This document shows positions 26,874 to 36,541 of a stretch of DNA of 64,000 nucleotides, in pieces; position 1 is the first letter of the stretch; every line of letters begins with the position of its first letter. The stretch spans positions 113,021-177,020 of the forward strand of contig RSEH01000067.1 of assembly GCA_006503475.1 (NCBI GenBank). The letters are read 5' to 3'. The DNA is from Stentor roeselii (taxonomy: Eukaryota; Ciliophora; Heterotrichea; Heterotrichida; Stentoridae). The position numbers and the translations under genes were made by a program. Under the pieces are notes generated by a model. The model worked only from the letters and a program-made list of their open reading frames with translations. It was not told the origin of the DNA and did no database searches.

Positions 26874-28166
26874 TTACTGACTAGCCTTCCTCGATAAGAT
26901 AGGAAAGCCTCGTTCTTTTCCCATTTTATGACTTCCAGTAACCGGAAAAATGGGTTTATTAGCAAAGTTAAAAGCTCCACAAGCAATAGCTGCATCAATA
27001 GTGCTAAGATTTTCCTCTCCACATATATCACTAAAAATCCAAGGTTCTTCCCTCAACAAACTAGCAGGATCCTTAGAATTATTGATAACATTTTTAATTC
27101 GAGTAAAAACCTCTTCCCCAAGTCTCCTTTTCAAGAAGTCTCCCATGAGCATAGGTCTAATAGGCGAGTTGGGGCATTGTTTAAGTAAACTTTCACTGAA
27201 ATTAAAAATCGTATTTCTTTTAGTATAAGTTCCTTGATTCGTGGCACTTACAAGAGGTTCCCCTGGACTTGCGATGATATTATTCGGTGCTGAACTAGGG
27301 TTCTTTGCAGGGGCATTTGTAGGTGTTGGTATTTTTATACTGATTTCTTTTTGGTAAGTCTTTTTGTATCTTCCGTTCACTTCTTTGCGCTCTGTTGAAG
27401 GCAGGCCTGTCATTTTTTCAATCAAGTCACTTGCGCTTGGGCGTGAAGCCGGGTTTTTACTCAGCATTGAAAAGACTGAACTCGTCAAACTCTCGGAATA
27501 AAGACATGGAAAAGGCTCTGGGTCTTGATTTAAGATGCTTGTTAAAACTGTCGCTATCGACTCACCTTTGAATGGACGCTGAAGGGTGCAAAGCTCGTAT
27601 AAAATACAACCGAGGCTCCATATGTCGGCTTTGTAACTGTATAACTCGCCACGGCATACCTCTGGGGCGATGTAATAAGGAGTTCCTACACTTGTTGAGG
27701 CTAACTCGTCACTCTTGCTGAATACTCGGCAGATACCGAAATCACCGATTTTCACGTCACCTGATTTGGTTAAGAAGATGTTTTGGGTTTTTAAATCTCG
27801 GTGCAGGATCTTTTTGCTGTGGATATAATCAAGAGCCATACACATTTGAATGAACCACTTTCGAATTTGAGCTTCAGGGAAACTATAAGGTTTTGATTTG
27901 GCAGCACGAATTCTGCTAGCAAGGTCTCCTCCTTCAGCATAGTCAATAACGATATAAAGGTACCCTTCTTGTACAAAGCTCTCATGGTACTGGATGATGT
28001 TGACATGCTCTAAACTTTCTAAAGCACTTACTTCTTGGTTTACTGAATTTTCATCCTCAATGTAGACTTGTTTCATTGCAACCAAAGAAGCATCTTCTCT
28101 TTCAACCAGCCAAACTTCTCCGCTTTGTCCTCTTCCAAGACTTCTGATTTTTCTAAATCTTCTCAT
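26874..28166 (-). CDS. NIMA-related protein kinase (NEK)
   Basis: A 430-aa protein with a kinase domain at 4-255 of the NEK type: LGRGQSGEVWLV, AMKQV, HRDLKTQNIFL (the NEK-like T in HRDLKTQN), DFGICRVF and GTPYYIAPEVC. NEK kinases control cell cycle, cilia length and centrosome/basal-body function and are greatly expanded in ciliates. The C-terminal 170 residues are polar, with a Pro/Ala/Ser-rich stretch and then a short ordered segment (GDFLKRRLGEEVFTRIKNVIN), without a coiled coil. It starts 11 bp after the stop of the next gene on the same strand. Confidence 0.9.
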   Translation of the reverse strand: MRRFRKIRSLGRGQSGEVWLVEREDASLVAMKQVYIEDENSVNQEVSALESLEHVNIIQYHESFVQEGYLYIVIDYAEGGDLASRIRAAKSKPYSFPEAQIRKWFIQMCMALDYIHSKKILHRDLKTQNIFLTKSGDVKIGDFGICRVFSKSDELASTSVGTPYYIAPEVCRGELYSYKADIWSLGCILYELCTLQRPFKGESIATVLTSILNQDPEPFPCLYSESLTSSVFSMLSKNPASRPSASDLIEKMTGLPSTERKEVNGRYKKTYQKEISIKIPTPTNAPAKNPSSAPNNIIASPGEPLVSATNQGTYTKRNTIFNFSESLLKQCPNSPIRPMLMGDFLKRRLGEEVFTRIKNVINNSKDPASLLREEPWIFSDICGEENLSTIDAAIACGAFNFANKPIFPVTGSHKMGKERGFPILSRKASQ

Positions 28167-28177
28167 AGTTTAAATTA

Positions 28178-29350
28178 CTAATCTACTGAAAGACGTTTAA
28201 TTTGGTCTTGAATCAAACTAGTGTCCATCATTTGATCTTGTGTAACTTCTTCAAGTCGATAAAGTAAAAGTTTTCCTTCTTTTGAAATGACTAAATTTTC
28301 CGAAGAAATTTTTACAAATCTATTCATTTGAGTAAGATTTTCTTGTAAAAATTGTATTTGCTTAAAGAATTTTCGATACTCTACGAGGTTAAACAATTCA
28401 TATCTTTGTGTTCTTTCTTGAAGTTCATGAATTAGTGGCCTAAGGAACTGAACAGTTTGGACTTTCAGTGTATAGTTTGTATTATTTGCCTCTACTTTTT
28501 GTAACTGAAGAAAAACTTGGTTCCCACCCTTGATTCCTTTAATATTATTGAACTCGAGATACAAAATCTGAAGCTCGTTTGCATTGAGATTATTAAACAA
28601 AAGTTCATTATAATATTCTGAGCCATTCACGTTTGCTTTACTGAATTCAGGGTATTTGTGACAAAAGATTATTGTTAAACTGACATTTAATGCTAATATT
28701 TTGTCGATAGTTTGCTTTCCTTTGATTTCTTTTGCAATTAACAACTGCTTTATCATCGAAAGATTATTAGGGTTTATTTGCACTTCAATATTTTTAATTT
28801 GATTATGAAAACAGATTGTTCGTAATATATCTTCAATACTCGCAGAGTTGCTTATGTCACTTTTTATGTATTTGATTAATAGTTCTATATTATAATCAAT
28901 ATCTTTATTGCTTGATATATGATCTTTAATTTGAATTAAAACCATCGCATTAATATTTTCGTAATCAAATTGAAGCTCCTTAAAATGATCACCCCATTTG
29001 TATAAGTCTTCCAAGTTATTTTCTTGATTTATAGAAAATATGATTTGCTGTTTCAATGCTTTTTTATCAATCTTCACAAAATCTAAGTCTTCAATGAGAT
29101 AATTCATATTTTCTACTTTGATTTTTTTATCAATCGAACAATATGCTCTAAATATTCTCAAATCCTCTTCTTGTATTGGATCTTTGAAGTCTCTCAACTT
29201 TAACAATTTTGTAGCCCATTCAATGTTTTGAGCTTGAGTCCTCGTGGCACAGTAATTGATTAGATCATAATATTCACTCAATTCACTATTCTTTCTGATG
29301 TTATTCACTTTTTCTTGCAGAATTTTAAACTTCTCTACCACAGCTTTCAT
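28178..29350 (-). CDS. Unknown helical protein
   Basis: A 390-aa protein rich in Leu, Ile, Asn and Lys, with long predicted helices and no recognised motif. The final third (FLRPLIHELQERTQRYELFNLVEYRKFFKQIQFLQENLTQ) looks like a coiled coil. Codon use is more AT-rich than in flanking genes. An ATTATAATATAG element lies just before the ATG. Function is unknown. Confidence 0.6.
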   Translation of the reverse strand: MKAVVEKFKILQEKVNNIRKNSELSEYYDLINYCATRTQAQNIEWATKLLKLRDFKDPIQEEDLRIFRAYCSIDKKIKVENMNYLIEDLDFVKIDKKALKQQIIFSINQENNLEDLYKWGDHFKELQFDYENINAMVLIQIKDHISSNKDIDYNIELLIKYIKSDISNSASIEDILRTICFHNQIKNIEVQINPNNLSMIKQLLIAKEIKGKQTIDKILALNVSLTIIFCHKYPEFSKANVNGSEYYNELLFNNLNANELQILYLEFNNIKGIKGGNQVFLQLQKVEANNTNYTLKVQTVQFLRPLIHELQERTQRYELFNLVEYRKFFKQIQFLQENLTQMNRFVKISSENLVISKEGKLLLYRLEEVTQDQMMDTSLIQDQIKRLSVD

Positions 29351-29410
29351 TTTCTATATTATAATCGAAATTATTTCATCTAATACCCAAATAAAATCCG
29401 TAATATTACC

Positions 29411-29773
29411 TTAAGCGCTGTTGAAATAATTGACCCAGTCTCCCGATGAGATTTCAATGGCACTTCTTTGATTTTCTTCTGTAAAGATATAAATCCAAGC
29501 TGAAACATTTCCGACTTGAACCAGTTCCCTATTATACAAATCAGGGTATCCTTCTAAAACATCCAAATTATCTAAAATCTTCTGAGAAATTTCATAAAGT
29601 TCAACAACAATCTCTCCATCTCCAACCTTCACATACGGGTACTGATCATCAGGTCTCTTAAACATGTTGAATCCCTTAATCCTAAAGCTTTCCATGAACC
29701 GAGCACCCTGCATATAAAAGTGATTCGACATTCCATATCTCAAAGTTCCATAAACAAGTACAAACAAACTCAT
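29411..29773 (-). CDS. Gamma-glutamylcyclotransferase-like (AIG2/GGCT) protein
   Basis: A 120-aa protein of the AIG2/GGCT-like fold. The VYGTLR substrate-binding loop is at residues 8-13, and the core motif ELYEIS...LDNLDVLEGYPDLYNRE holds the conserved Glu of the active site (LEGYP). Such enzymes release 5-oxoproline from gamma-glutamyl amines or cleave gamma-glutamyl amino acids. The length is normal for a minimal member. The exact substrate is not known. A TTATAA element directly precedes the ATG. Confidence 0.85.
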   Translation of the reverse strand: MSLFVLVYGTLRYGMSNHFYMQGARFMESFRIKGFNMFKRPDDQYPYVKVGDGEIVVELYEISQKILDNLDVLEGYPDLYNRELVQVGNVSAWIYIFTEENQRSAIEISSGDWVNYFNSA

Positions 29774-29845
29774 TTATAATCATACTCCGAAACCTCACCA
29801 TAAAATAAAAATAGTAATCGATAGAAAAGCAAATCTTAATAATTA

Positions 29846-30511
29846 ATGGATGATACGACATCTGCCAAAAAGCTTCTCAGGGCTGATAAAAAAATCTTGA
29901 ATTTATTTGACAGCTGTCGAAAATCCATCCAACTTCCTCCAAAAAAAGAATACGTTCGATGCAAGTTGATCAGAGGACATAAACGCGCGATTCGACAAAT
30001 TATTCAAAATCAGATCCCCAAGACCACTGTTCATAAGTTCAGCGAAACTGATGACAAGGCCCAGTCCTTATGGCACATCATAAAGCAGCTTTATGAAAAT
30101 CATCCTGAAGAATTTGATGATATCAGCAAAACTGAATCTGGACCAATCACTGATGGAAAGACGAAAAGGGAGGATAATGAGTTTAAAAGGACTGAGAAAA
30201 GTTTCAACTCACGGTTTTGTGAAGAGTATTTTAGAAGTATGAATGTCAGGGAATCCTTTTCGGTTTACTTGGAACTCATTTTTTGCCACTTTGATCCTGA
30301 GGTTTTAAGTGAAAAGTTTGAGTTTTCTTGCTGTAGGATGGAAAAACATTCAGTCGAGTGCCTGGAAAAGTGGCTTTTTTTGAAGGATTATTTGAAGGAT
30401 GATATGATTAAAGAGGTTAGGTGTGAACCTGTTGATTTTTCTTCGTTTCTCCTGGATTTAGTTGATTTTGAAAAACTTTCAGATTTCGAAGACTATTTGG
30501 TGCATTTTTAG
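29846..30511 (+). CDS. Unknown 221-aa protein
   Basis: Basic N-terminal half (KKEYVRCKLIRGHKRAIRQIIQNQIPKT) and an acidic, helical C-terminal half (HFDPEVLSEKFEFSCCRMEK). The segment YVRCKLIRGHKRAIRQ looks like a conserved motif, but I cannot place it in a family. ATG context is AATTAATGG, with a short AT-rich gap to the divergent GGCT-like gene (72 bp). No neighbour suggests its role. Confidence 0.6.
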   Translation: MDDTTSAKKLLRADKKILNLFDSCRKSIQLPPKKEYVRCKLIRGHKRAIRQIIQNQIPKTTVHKFSETDDKAQSLWHIIKQLYENHPEEFDDISKTESGPITDGKTKREDNEFKRTEKSFNSRFCEEYFRSMNVRESFSVYLELIFCHFDPEVLSEKFEFSCCRMEKHSVECLEKWLFLKDYLKDDMIKEVRCEPVDFSSFLLDLVDFEKLSDFEDYLVHF

Positions 30512-31403
30512 ATGGTAAGATAAGTATTTAATAGAATGGATTCAGAATGAATTGCATTTTTTAAATTTTGAAGGATTTTTTTGATTGCGGATTGAAGAAG
30601 ACTTGAAGGTAGAATGTTTTAATTATTAGATCTGTCAAGATGTGATTTAAAGGTTTTAGGGTACTTTAGAAAATATCATTTTGAATGATCAGGAAATTCA
30701 TTTGGATTAAACTCGAGGTTGATTAAGGATAATGCTATATTTTACAGAATTTAGCAATAAATTTTGATTAAATGCTTATACTTTTGATTTTTTGGATTGG
30801 GTAAGAGTAATTGTACTTTTTGTAGAGTTGAAAAAGATATGATGATTTTTGCTTATACTTTTTGTTTAAGTCTTAAGATAAGCTAGTTTTTATTTTGAGA
30901 AGGAAAATCATTGAGAATATTTGCGCTAAGTTATATAATCTATATCGGAACAAATTTATTGAAATACCGAAGCTAAAAATGGAATAAATGCTTCTTTTAA
31001 TAGACTTTAACTAAATTTCTAAATTCAACCAAAAATTCATTTTTCTATAGAAAATTACAAGCCCTAAAATTTAAGCATAAAAGCTAGCTAACATCTCTCA
31101 AGTTCTCGTTATTAACTAAAAGTATGAATATTTCAAATGAAATACTTAAAATATAAATCTAATGAAATTAGATACTCAGAGTATAGAATGTATTAATTCT
31201 CAAAAGAATTCCTTCAAAAATTCAAAAACCTTAATAAATTAATAAATCCTAATCCCCATTAAACCCAAATCCCTCTAAACTCCCATCATAAAAATTGTAG
31301 ACATAATCAACCATCCCTAATTAAACTAACTCAAAAAAATCTCTTCAACATTCACTAAACTTCAAGTAAATCTCCAATCAATAATAGATTAAAACTGACT
31401 TAT
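30512..31403. other. Intergenic, 0.9 kb, no gene seen
   Basis: This lies between two converging genes. The plus strand is G/T-rich at the left end and C/A-rich at the right, as expected for the 3' flanks of a plus- and a minus-strand gene. It is AT-rich throughout. No ORF with coding character, RNA gene or repeat was recognised. Confidence 0.5.
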
Positions 31404-34400
31404 CTACTCATCCTCATCCTTTTCCTTAAGTGCACAAAACGGGCAAGCCTCAAACTCAAGAAAAGCCAAGTCGAATTCATCCTGTATAAAGAAATGTCCA
31501 CATCCTTTACAAAGATGCAAGTCAAGTTCAGGCATCATGAGCCTATAAAACTTTTTCGGCAAAGACGGGCATTTTTCAGTCATATCAAAAATAAAGACCT
31601 CCTGAGGTGGAATAGCTCCTAAACAAGCTTCATCAACGACAACAGGTTGATAATCTTCCTGCCCCGCCTGCATTTCAATCCACTCATTGACCTTCTGAAT
31701 GAAAAGGTCATCACTGTCCTGGTTGTACTCAACATTCAAGCTTTCATGCCACTCATTAGCTTTTTTCTGCCCTTTTGCCTTGCTGACATTGACAGGAATT
31801 TCAGAGTTCAACAGCTGCATGACTTTCTTCTGAGGAATAGAACTATTCGGTTCGAACTCAACGAGTGGAAGTTGTTGAAATGACAAAAACGATCGAATGA
31901 TCGGATGTTTGCAGTAAGAACAGAAGTCTCCAGTTGTGAGGGAAGGACTAGTGTTCATGCATCGATAACAAACAGAAAAAAGCTCTTCCTTGTCTTGGTT
32001 CGGCTTCGACTTGACACTAATCCCGGAGTGTTCAACTTCTTCTTGCCATTCAAGTGGAACTTTTAAATTCTGTAATTTTTCATAAGCTGACCTTGCAGTT
32101 GAAAAAGCTCCAAGTTTAGTAGCGATTCTTCCTAAAGAGTAATAAACGTAAAGCTTGTTGATACCTTGAGGAGTGTTACCTGGTAGAGAATTAAGTAAAA
32201 ATCGACAACTGTAAAAAATCGACTCCTCGTAATTTGGAGTTGGAAGCAAAAAAGGTAGTTCAGCATATCGATGAATTTTCGAGTAACAATAGTAAATCTC
32301 TGATAAATTCCTGTACTCTTCATATACTGTGAAGTTCTCAGCGTCTTCCTGTGTAGGTTTCATGCAGTCTTTTATAAGAGACAAGTGCTCATTCGCCAGG
32401 CGCCAGTAAAAAAATCCTGCATCTTTAAACCTTTTTTCATTAATAGCATTATTCGTCAATTTTTGTATTAACTTCAAAGCTTTTCCCAAGTCATTCGCTT
32501 CCTTATAAGCCTCCCTCGCTTCTTCAAATTTATCCTTATTAACAAGCCACTCAGCATAAGGAATATAAAGTGCTGCCTTAAGTTCAGGATTTTGCTTCAC
32601 AACTCGAAAAGCCTCTTCCCACTTCTCCAACTCAACATGAAGATTAAGAAGTGCTCTAAGGTCTCCAAGTTTCAAATAAGCTTCTTTGGCATATGCGTGA
32701 TTTCCAGCTTTTCGAAAATAATTCGCACAGAACTGAATCGCTTCAGAGTTATCAGCTTTGTTCAACTGTCGACAAATTTCAATCATCCAGTTATCGTCGT
32801 TGTTCTTAGCGATGATTGACAAGGCTTTTTTGTAGTCGTTTAAGTTTAAAAAGAGCCGAGCGGCCACTTGCCAGTCGGAATTTTCAGAATCAGCCGCTCG
32901 GTCCATGAGAAGTTTTTTTTGTCCTTCTTTATCGAGTTTTTTTATGTAATTTTCTGCTTTGTCCCATTGTTTTAGTTCTCGAAACATTTCGACGATACGC
33001 ATGATGTCTTCGCCTTTTTCGTAGAGACTTGCAGCTTCATTGAATTTTCCTTGAAAAGCAGAAACGTCTCCCATCATGATGAAGTCGTTGTAGCCTTTGC
33101 TTCGTTTTTCAACTTCGATTTTATTGACGAGTTCCAAGTATTTTATGTCTTTATTCCGGGTGAAGGCTTTTCGGGCTAAGGAAAAGTTGTGGTTTTGAAT
33201 GCATTCAATTGCGAGGTTCATCCAGTCAGTGTCAGTCACGCCAAGACAGGCCATTTTGTAGGCCTGTTCACAGTTTTTCTGTTCAAGGTACTTGTACATC
33301 GCCGTGCTTTGGGGCACGTCGATCATGTTCATCGTGATGTAATGCAGAGAAAAGACTTTTGACCCTTTAAAGCCTACGACGAAACCCATCAAGTTTTGAA
33401 CGGCTGCTGGAAAGTTCTCAGTTTTTATTGAAAGTTTCCCTTGGCCGGAATAAGCCAGCAGGTCCTCGATTTCTGAGTTGTAAGCCACTGTCATTACTCC
33501 TGTATCTTTAAAAATAATTTCTTGCTTTTTCAGGTCAAAGACTGATAGGTTTGAGTTTTCATCGACGAAAGCCACTCGTTGTTTGTAAAGAGAAATATCG
33601 ACACATTTTATAGGAAAGATATGTTTCAGTAAAATGATGGGAAAAGGGTTGTCAATGAAAAGTTTCAGAACTTGGCCGTTTTTTAATCCGATGACGAGGC
33701 CTTCTTTCCCAGTCATTCCTCCGATGACCTTGATGTACTTAACAGTGCTTTCAAGGTTCCACTCTCTGTCAACTTCTCCAGTGAAATTAACGAGTTGCAT
33801 TCTGTTATCAGCACAAAGTACAACATGATTATAAGTAAGAACCATCATATTGCACTCGAAATTCTGGTTAATCTTTTTATAAGTCTTGTACTTCAAGTCC
33901 TGCTCATCTTCAGGGTGAGCAGCATAAACAATAATTCGATCACTGACCTGCACAGCGAGTCTTTCCTTATAAACAGAGATTTTTTTTACCAGGTCTCTGC
34001 ATTTTATCTTTACTTTTTGTTCAGTGACCAGATGTTGAATGATCACATTTGTCATCAGTTCTCGATAAGCATATCTCTCTTCATGTAAACCATGAACTAT
34101 TGAAAAGCCGATCTGGTAAATCGCGACTTTTCCGTCATTTGTGCTGAGACCGATGCAGTTCGCTTTGGGTCTTACTCGAACACTCCAGATCCAGTCGGTT
34201 TGTTTGCAGATTGTTCCGAGACAGACTAGTTCTTTTGTCCAAATTGTTACGTTTTTGTCACTTCCGCCTAAGGCGAAAAACTCTCCGTTTGGGTAGAAGG
34301 AAATAGAACATGGGTCGAAACCTAAGTTTTTTTCGGTACCGATTTGTTTACCTTCAATGTCCCATAAACTTAAAGTCTCGTCCCAACAGCCGACTAGCAG

Positions 34401-35030
34401 TTGAGCGTCGTTTTCACCTTTTGTTGGATTCCACTCTAAGCACCAGATTGGAGATGATCTTAGAATCTCCCATTTTGGACCTCCTGATGAATCGCGGACT
34501 AATACGTTACCGTCTATTAGACCGATTGCAAGAAAGGTTCCGTCTGGGTTCCATGAACAGCAAAGTCCTTTGCTTGGAATACTAAATTTGAGAACTTTAT
34601 CTTGATCTCTTGCCCAGAAACCGAAATCATTGCAACTTAAAGAAGCAAGCTGATAATTTACAGGATTGAAAGCAAGAAACTGGATTGAAGAATTATGCTG
34701 ATATTTCACCTGTCCTTCAGCTTTTGCGCTCCAAATGATGACTTGAAAATCAGCTCTATCTAGTCCTTACCCTCCAGAGGCGAATCTTTTCGAATCCCTG
34801 GAATAAGCAACAGCATAAACTGCTTTTCCCGGATCATGAGCCCTAAGATTATGCAGCATGCTTCCATTGGCGGCATCATAAACAAACACGCGATCACCAA
34901 TAGCGACAACAATCTCAGTGCCATCAGGTTTGAAAGCCAGAGACCAAACAGTATTGCTGAGGTCCGAATTTTCAGGGTTCGGCTGAGTAGGGGTTACAAT
35001 ATCTTCACTCCATAGTACTTGACTTCGCAT
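31404..35030 (-). CDS. IFT122: IFT122, intraflagellar transport complex A subunit
   Basis: Splicing a 15-nt intron (34756-34770) gives 1203 aa. The start (MRSQVLWSEDI...DLSNTVWSLAFKPDGTEIVVAIGDRVFVYDAANG) matches animal IFT122. WD40 repeats fill the first half and include the conserved block VHGLHEERYAYRELMTNVIIQHL and EQKVKIKCRDLVKKISVY. A TPR-like alpha solenoid follows (about 520-1000). The C-terminus holds two Cys clusters, CYRCMNT...CSYCKHP and CKGCGHF...CPFCAL, as in the animal protein. IFT-A carries retrograde traffic and membrane proteins into cilia. The frame above the ATG could start only at GTG, so 35030 is used. It is divergent from UAP56. Confidence 0.95.
34756..34770 (-). other. 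IFT122: 15-nt intron in IFT122
   Basis: Sense strand GTAAGGACTAGATAG, with in-frame TAA in the unspliced frame. Splicing joins RFASGG to ADFQVIIWSAKAEGQVKYQH, which aligns without gaps to animal IFT122 (ASGSADKSVIIW...LEGILKYTH). Confidence 0.95.
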
Positions 35031-35089
35031 ATTTAACTTAATAACCCTTCTCACCTTTTAATGGCCCAGCTTAGGTCTTATAATCCAAT
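35031..35089. promoter_or_regulatory. 59-bp divergent promoter region (IFT122 / UAP56)
   Basis: A 59-bp gap between divergent ATGs. On the UAP56 side a CTTATAATCC element lies just before the ATG, identical to the one before CFAP36. The IFT122 side has TTAATAACCC. A short open frame starting at 35061 runs into TGA over the UAP56 start and is taken as chance. The promoter role is inferred. Confidence 0.45.
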
Positions 35090-36422
35090 ATGAAGAAGAC
35101 TCGAGAGGAAGAACTGCCAGACTACTCAGAAGAAAACGAGGTTGAAGAGCACAAAGGCTCAAAGACTCGCGTCAAGAAAGGAGGTTTTTCTGGTCTTCAC
35201 TCAGCTGGCTTCTCAGAATTCTTGCTTAAAGAAGAAATCATGAACTCCATCCATGACTGCGGCTTTGAACATCCTTCAGAAGTTCAACAGGAAGCACTGC
35301 CTCAGGCTATCATGGGAACTGATATCATCTGTCAAGCGAAAAGTGGAATGGGAAAGACTGCCGTCTTTGTTTTGTCGGTCTTGCATCAACTTGACTCCCC
35401 GGCAAAACCTGTCACTGTCTTGGTTCTCGCGCATGTTCGTGAACTTGCTTTTCAGATCAAGAGAGAGTTTGACAGATTTAGTAAGAGGCTTGACGGTGTC
35501 AAAACCGAAGTCTTCTACGGGGGAGTGGAGCTAAGCAAGCAGATAGCAACCCTTAAAACCCCTCCAACAATAGTAGTAGGAACTCCAGGTCGTATCCTTG
35601 CCCTAGCTCGAAAAGGAGCCTTGAAGCTAGACGGTATCAAGCACTTCGTAATGGACGAGTGCGACAAGATGTTAGACCAAGTCGACATGCGAAGTGACGT
35701 TCAGCAGATCTTCCGAATGACTCCTCACAAGAAGCAAGTAATGATGTTTAGTGCGACGATGAACAAAGAAATAAGAACAGTCTTCCGAAAATTCGTTCAA
35801 AACCAAGTCGAAATCTTCATCGACGACGAGACAAAACTGACCCTTCACGGTCTTCAACAGTACTACGTCCGTCTAGAAGAAGCTGAAAAAAACAAGCGAC
35901 TCATCGATTTACTCGACGTGCTTCAATTCAACCAGGTCGTCATCTTCGTCAAAAACGTGAACCGCGCAGTTGAGCTGAACAAGATTTTAGTAGAAAGCAA
36001 ATTTCCAAGCACTTCTATTCATTCAGGACTGAATCAGGAGGAAAGGTAAAGACTAGAAAGGATTAATCGGTTCAAGAGCTTCAAGGATTTCAATAAAAGG
36101 ATTCTCGTTTCAACTGACCTGTTTGGAAGAGGGATTGATATCGAAAGAGTCAATATCGTCATCAACTATGACATGCCCCGCAAAGAGGAAAGAGCGGAAA
36201 AAGAACACTCTGGGTCGAATACTTACTTGCATAGGGTAAAGATTATGAAGGTTGGCAGAGCGGGAAGATTTGGAACTAAGGGACTAGCCATCTCGTTCAT
36301 TTCTTCTGATGAAGATACCCAGGTCCTCAATGAAATCCAAGCCAGGTTCGAGATCGCGATTAATGAACTCCCCAGTCAGATCAATATTTCTAGCTACAGT
36401 ATCTTTAACTTTAGTGAATTAG
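35090..36422 (+). CDS. DDX39B: UAP56/Sub2/DDX39B DEAD-box RNA helicase
   Basis: Three introns (36046-36060, 36236-36250, 36399-36414) give 428 aa, the same length as human DDX39B. Motifs in order: Q motif (near 65), AKSGMGKT (83-90), [14 protein letters not shown] (189-192, the UAP56 signature), SAT (221-223), the VIFVKNV block, [26 protein letters not shown] and [15 protein letters not shown]. The protein ends NISSYMN, near SSYIEQTR in animals. It unwinds RNA in spliceosome assembly and, within TREX, in mRNA export. A 10-residue insertion lies between NYDMP and TYLHRV. If the last 16-nt intron is not used, the protein would run to 36493 with an unrelated tail. Confidence 0.94.
36046..36060 (+). 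other. DDX39B: 15-nt intron in UAP56 gene
   Basis: GTAAAGACTAGAAAG. Splicing joins HSGLNQEER to [20 protein letters not shown], which aligns to [23 protein letters not shown] of animal UAP56 residue for residue. Confidence 0.95.
36236..36250 (+). other. DDX39B: 15-nt intron in UAP56 gene
   Basis: GTAAAGATTATGAAG. It has no stop in the reading frame, so it would add five residues if retained. Splicing yields [10 protein letters not shown], the conserved motif VI HRxGRxGR. Confidence 0.95.
36399..36414 (+). other. DDX39B: Proposed 16-nt intron in UAP56 gene
   Basis: GTATCTTTAACTTTAG. Splicing shifts the frame so the protein ends ISSYMN and TAG at 36420-36422, giving the normal UAP56 length. 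Unspliced, the frame runs on 24 codons into sequence unlike the family. Confidence 0.7.
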
Positions 36423-36541
36423 GAGACAAGATTAGTATTTTAAGGATTTTATTAAATAGGCGAGGAATTTTTTTGAGATGGTTAGGAAAATGATTTTTTC
36501 TTTTAAAGTTATTTTCATAACTTGTATTTTAATAAAGATCA

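Noticed and set aside
26608-26880. 90-codon frame before the NEK gene
   Set aside because: It crosses an AT-rich gap, has no coding character, and overlaps the 3' end of NEK.
35061-35093. Short upstream ORF ([10 protein letters not shown]) before UAP56
   Set aside because: It stops over the UAP56 start and no intron connects the two; probably chance.
36423-36493. Open frame continuing the UAP56 protein by 24 codons
   Set aside because: The tail is unlike UAP56, while a 16-nt intron gives the conserved end and normal length.
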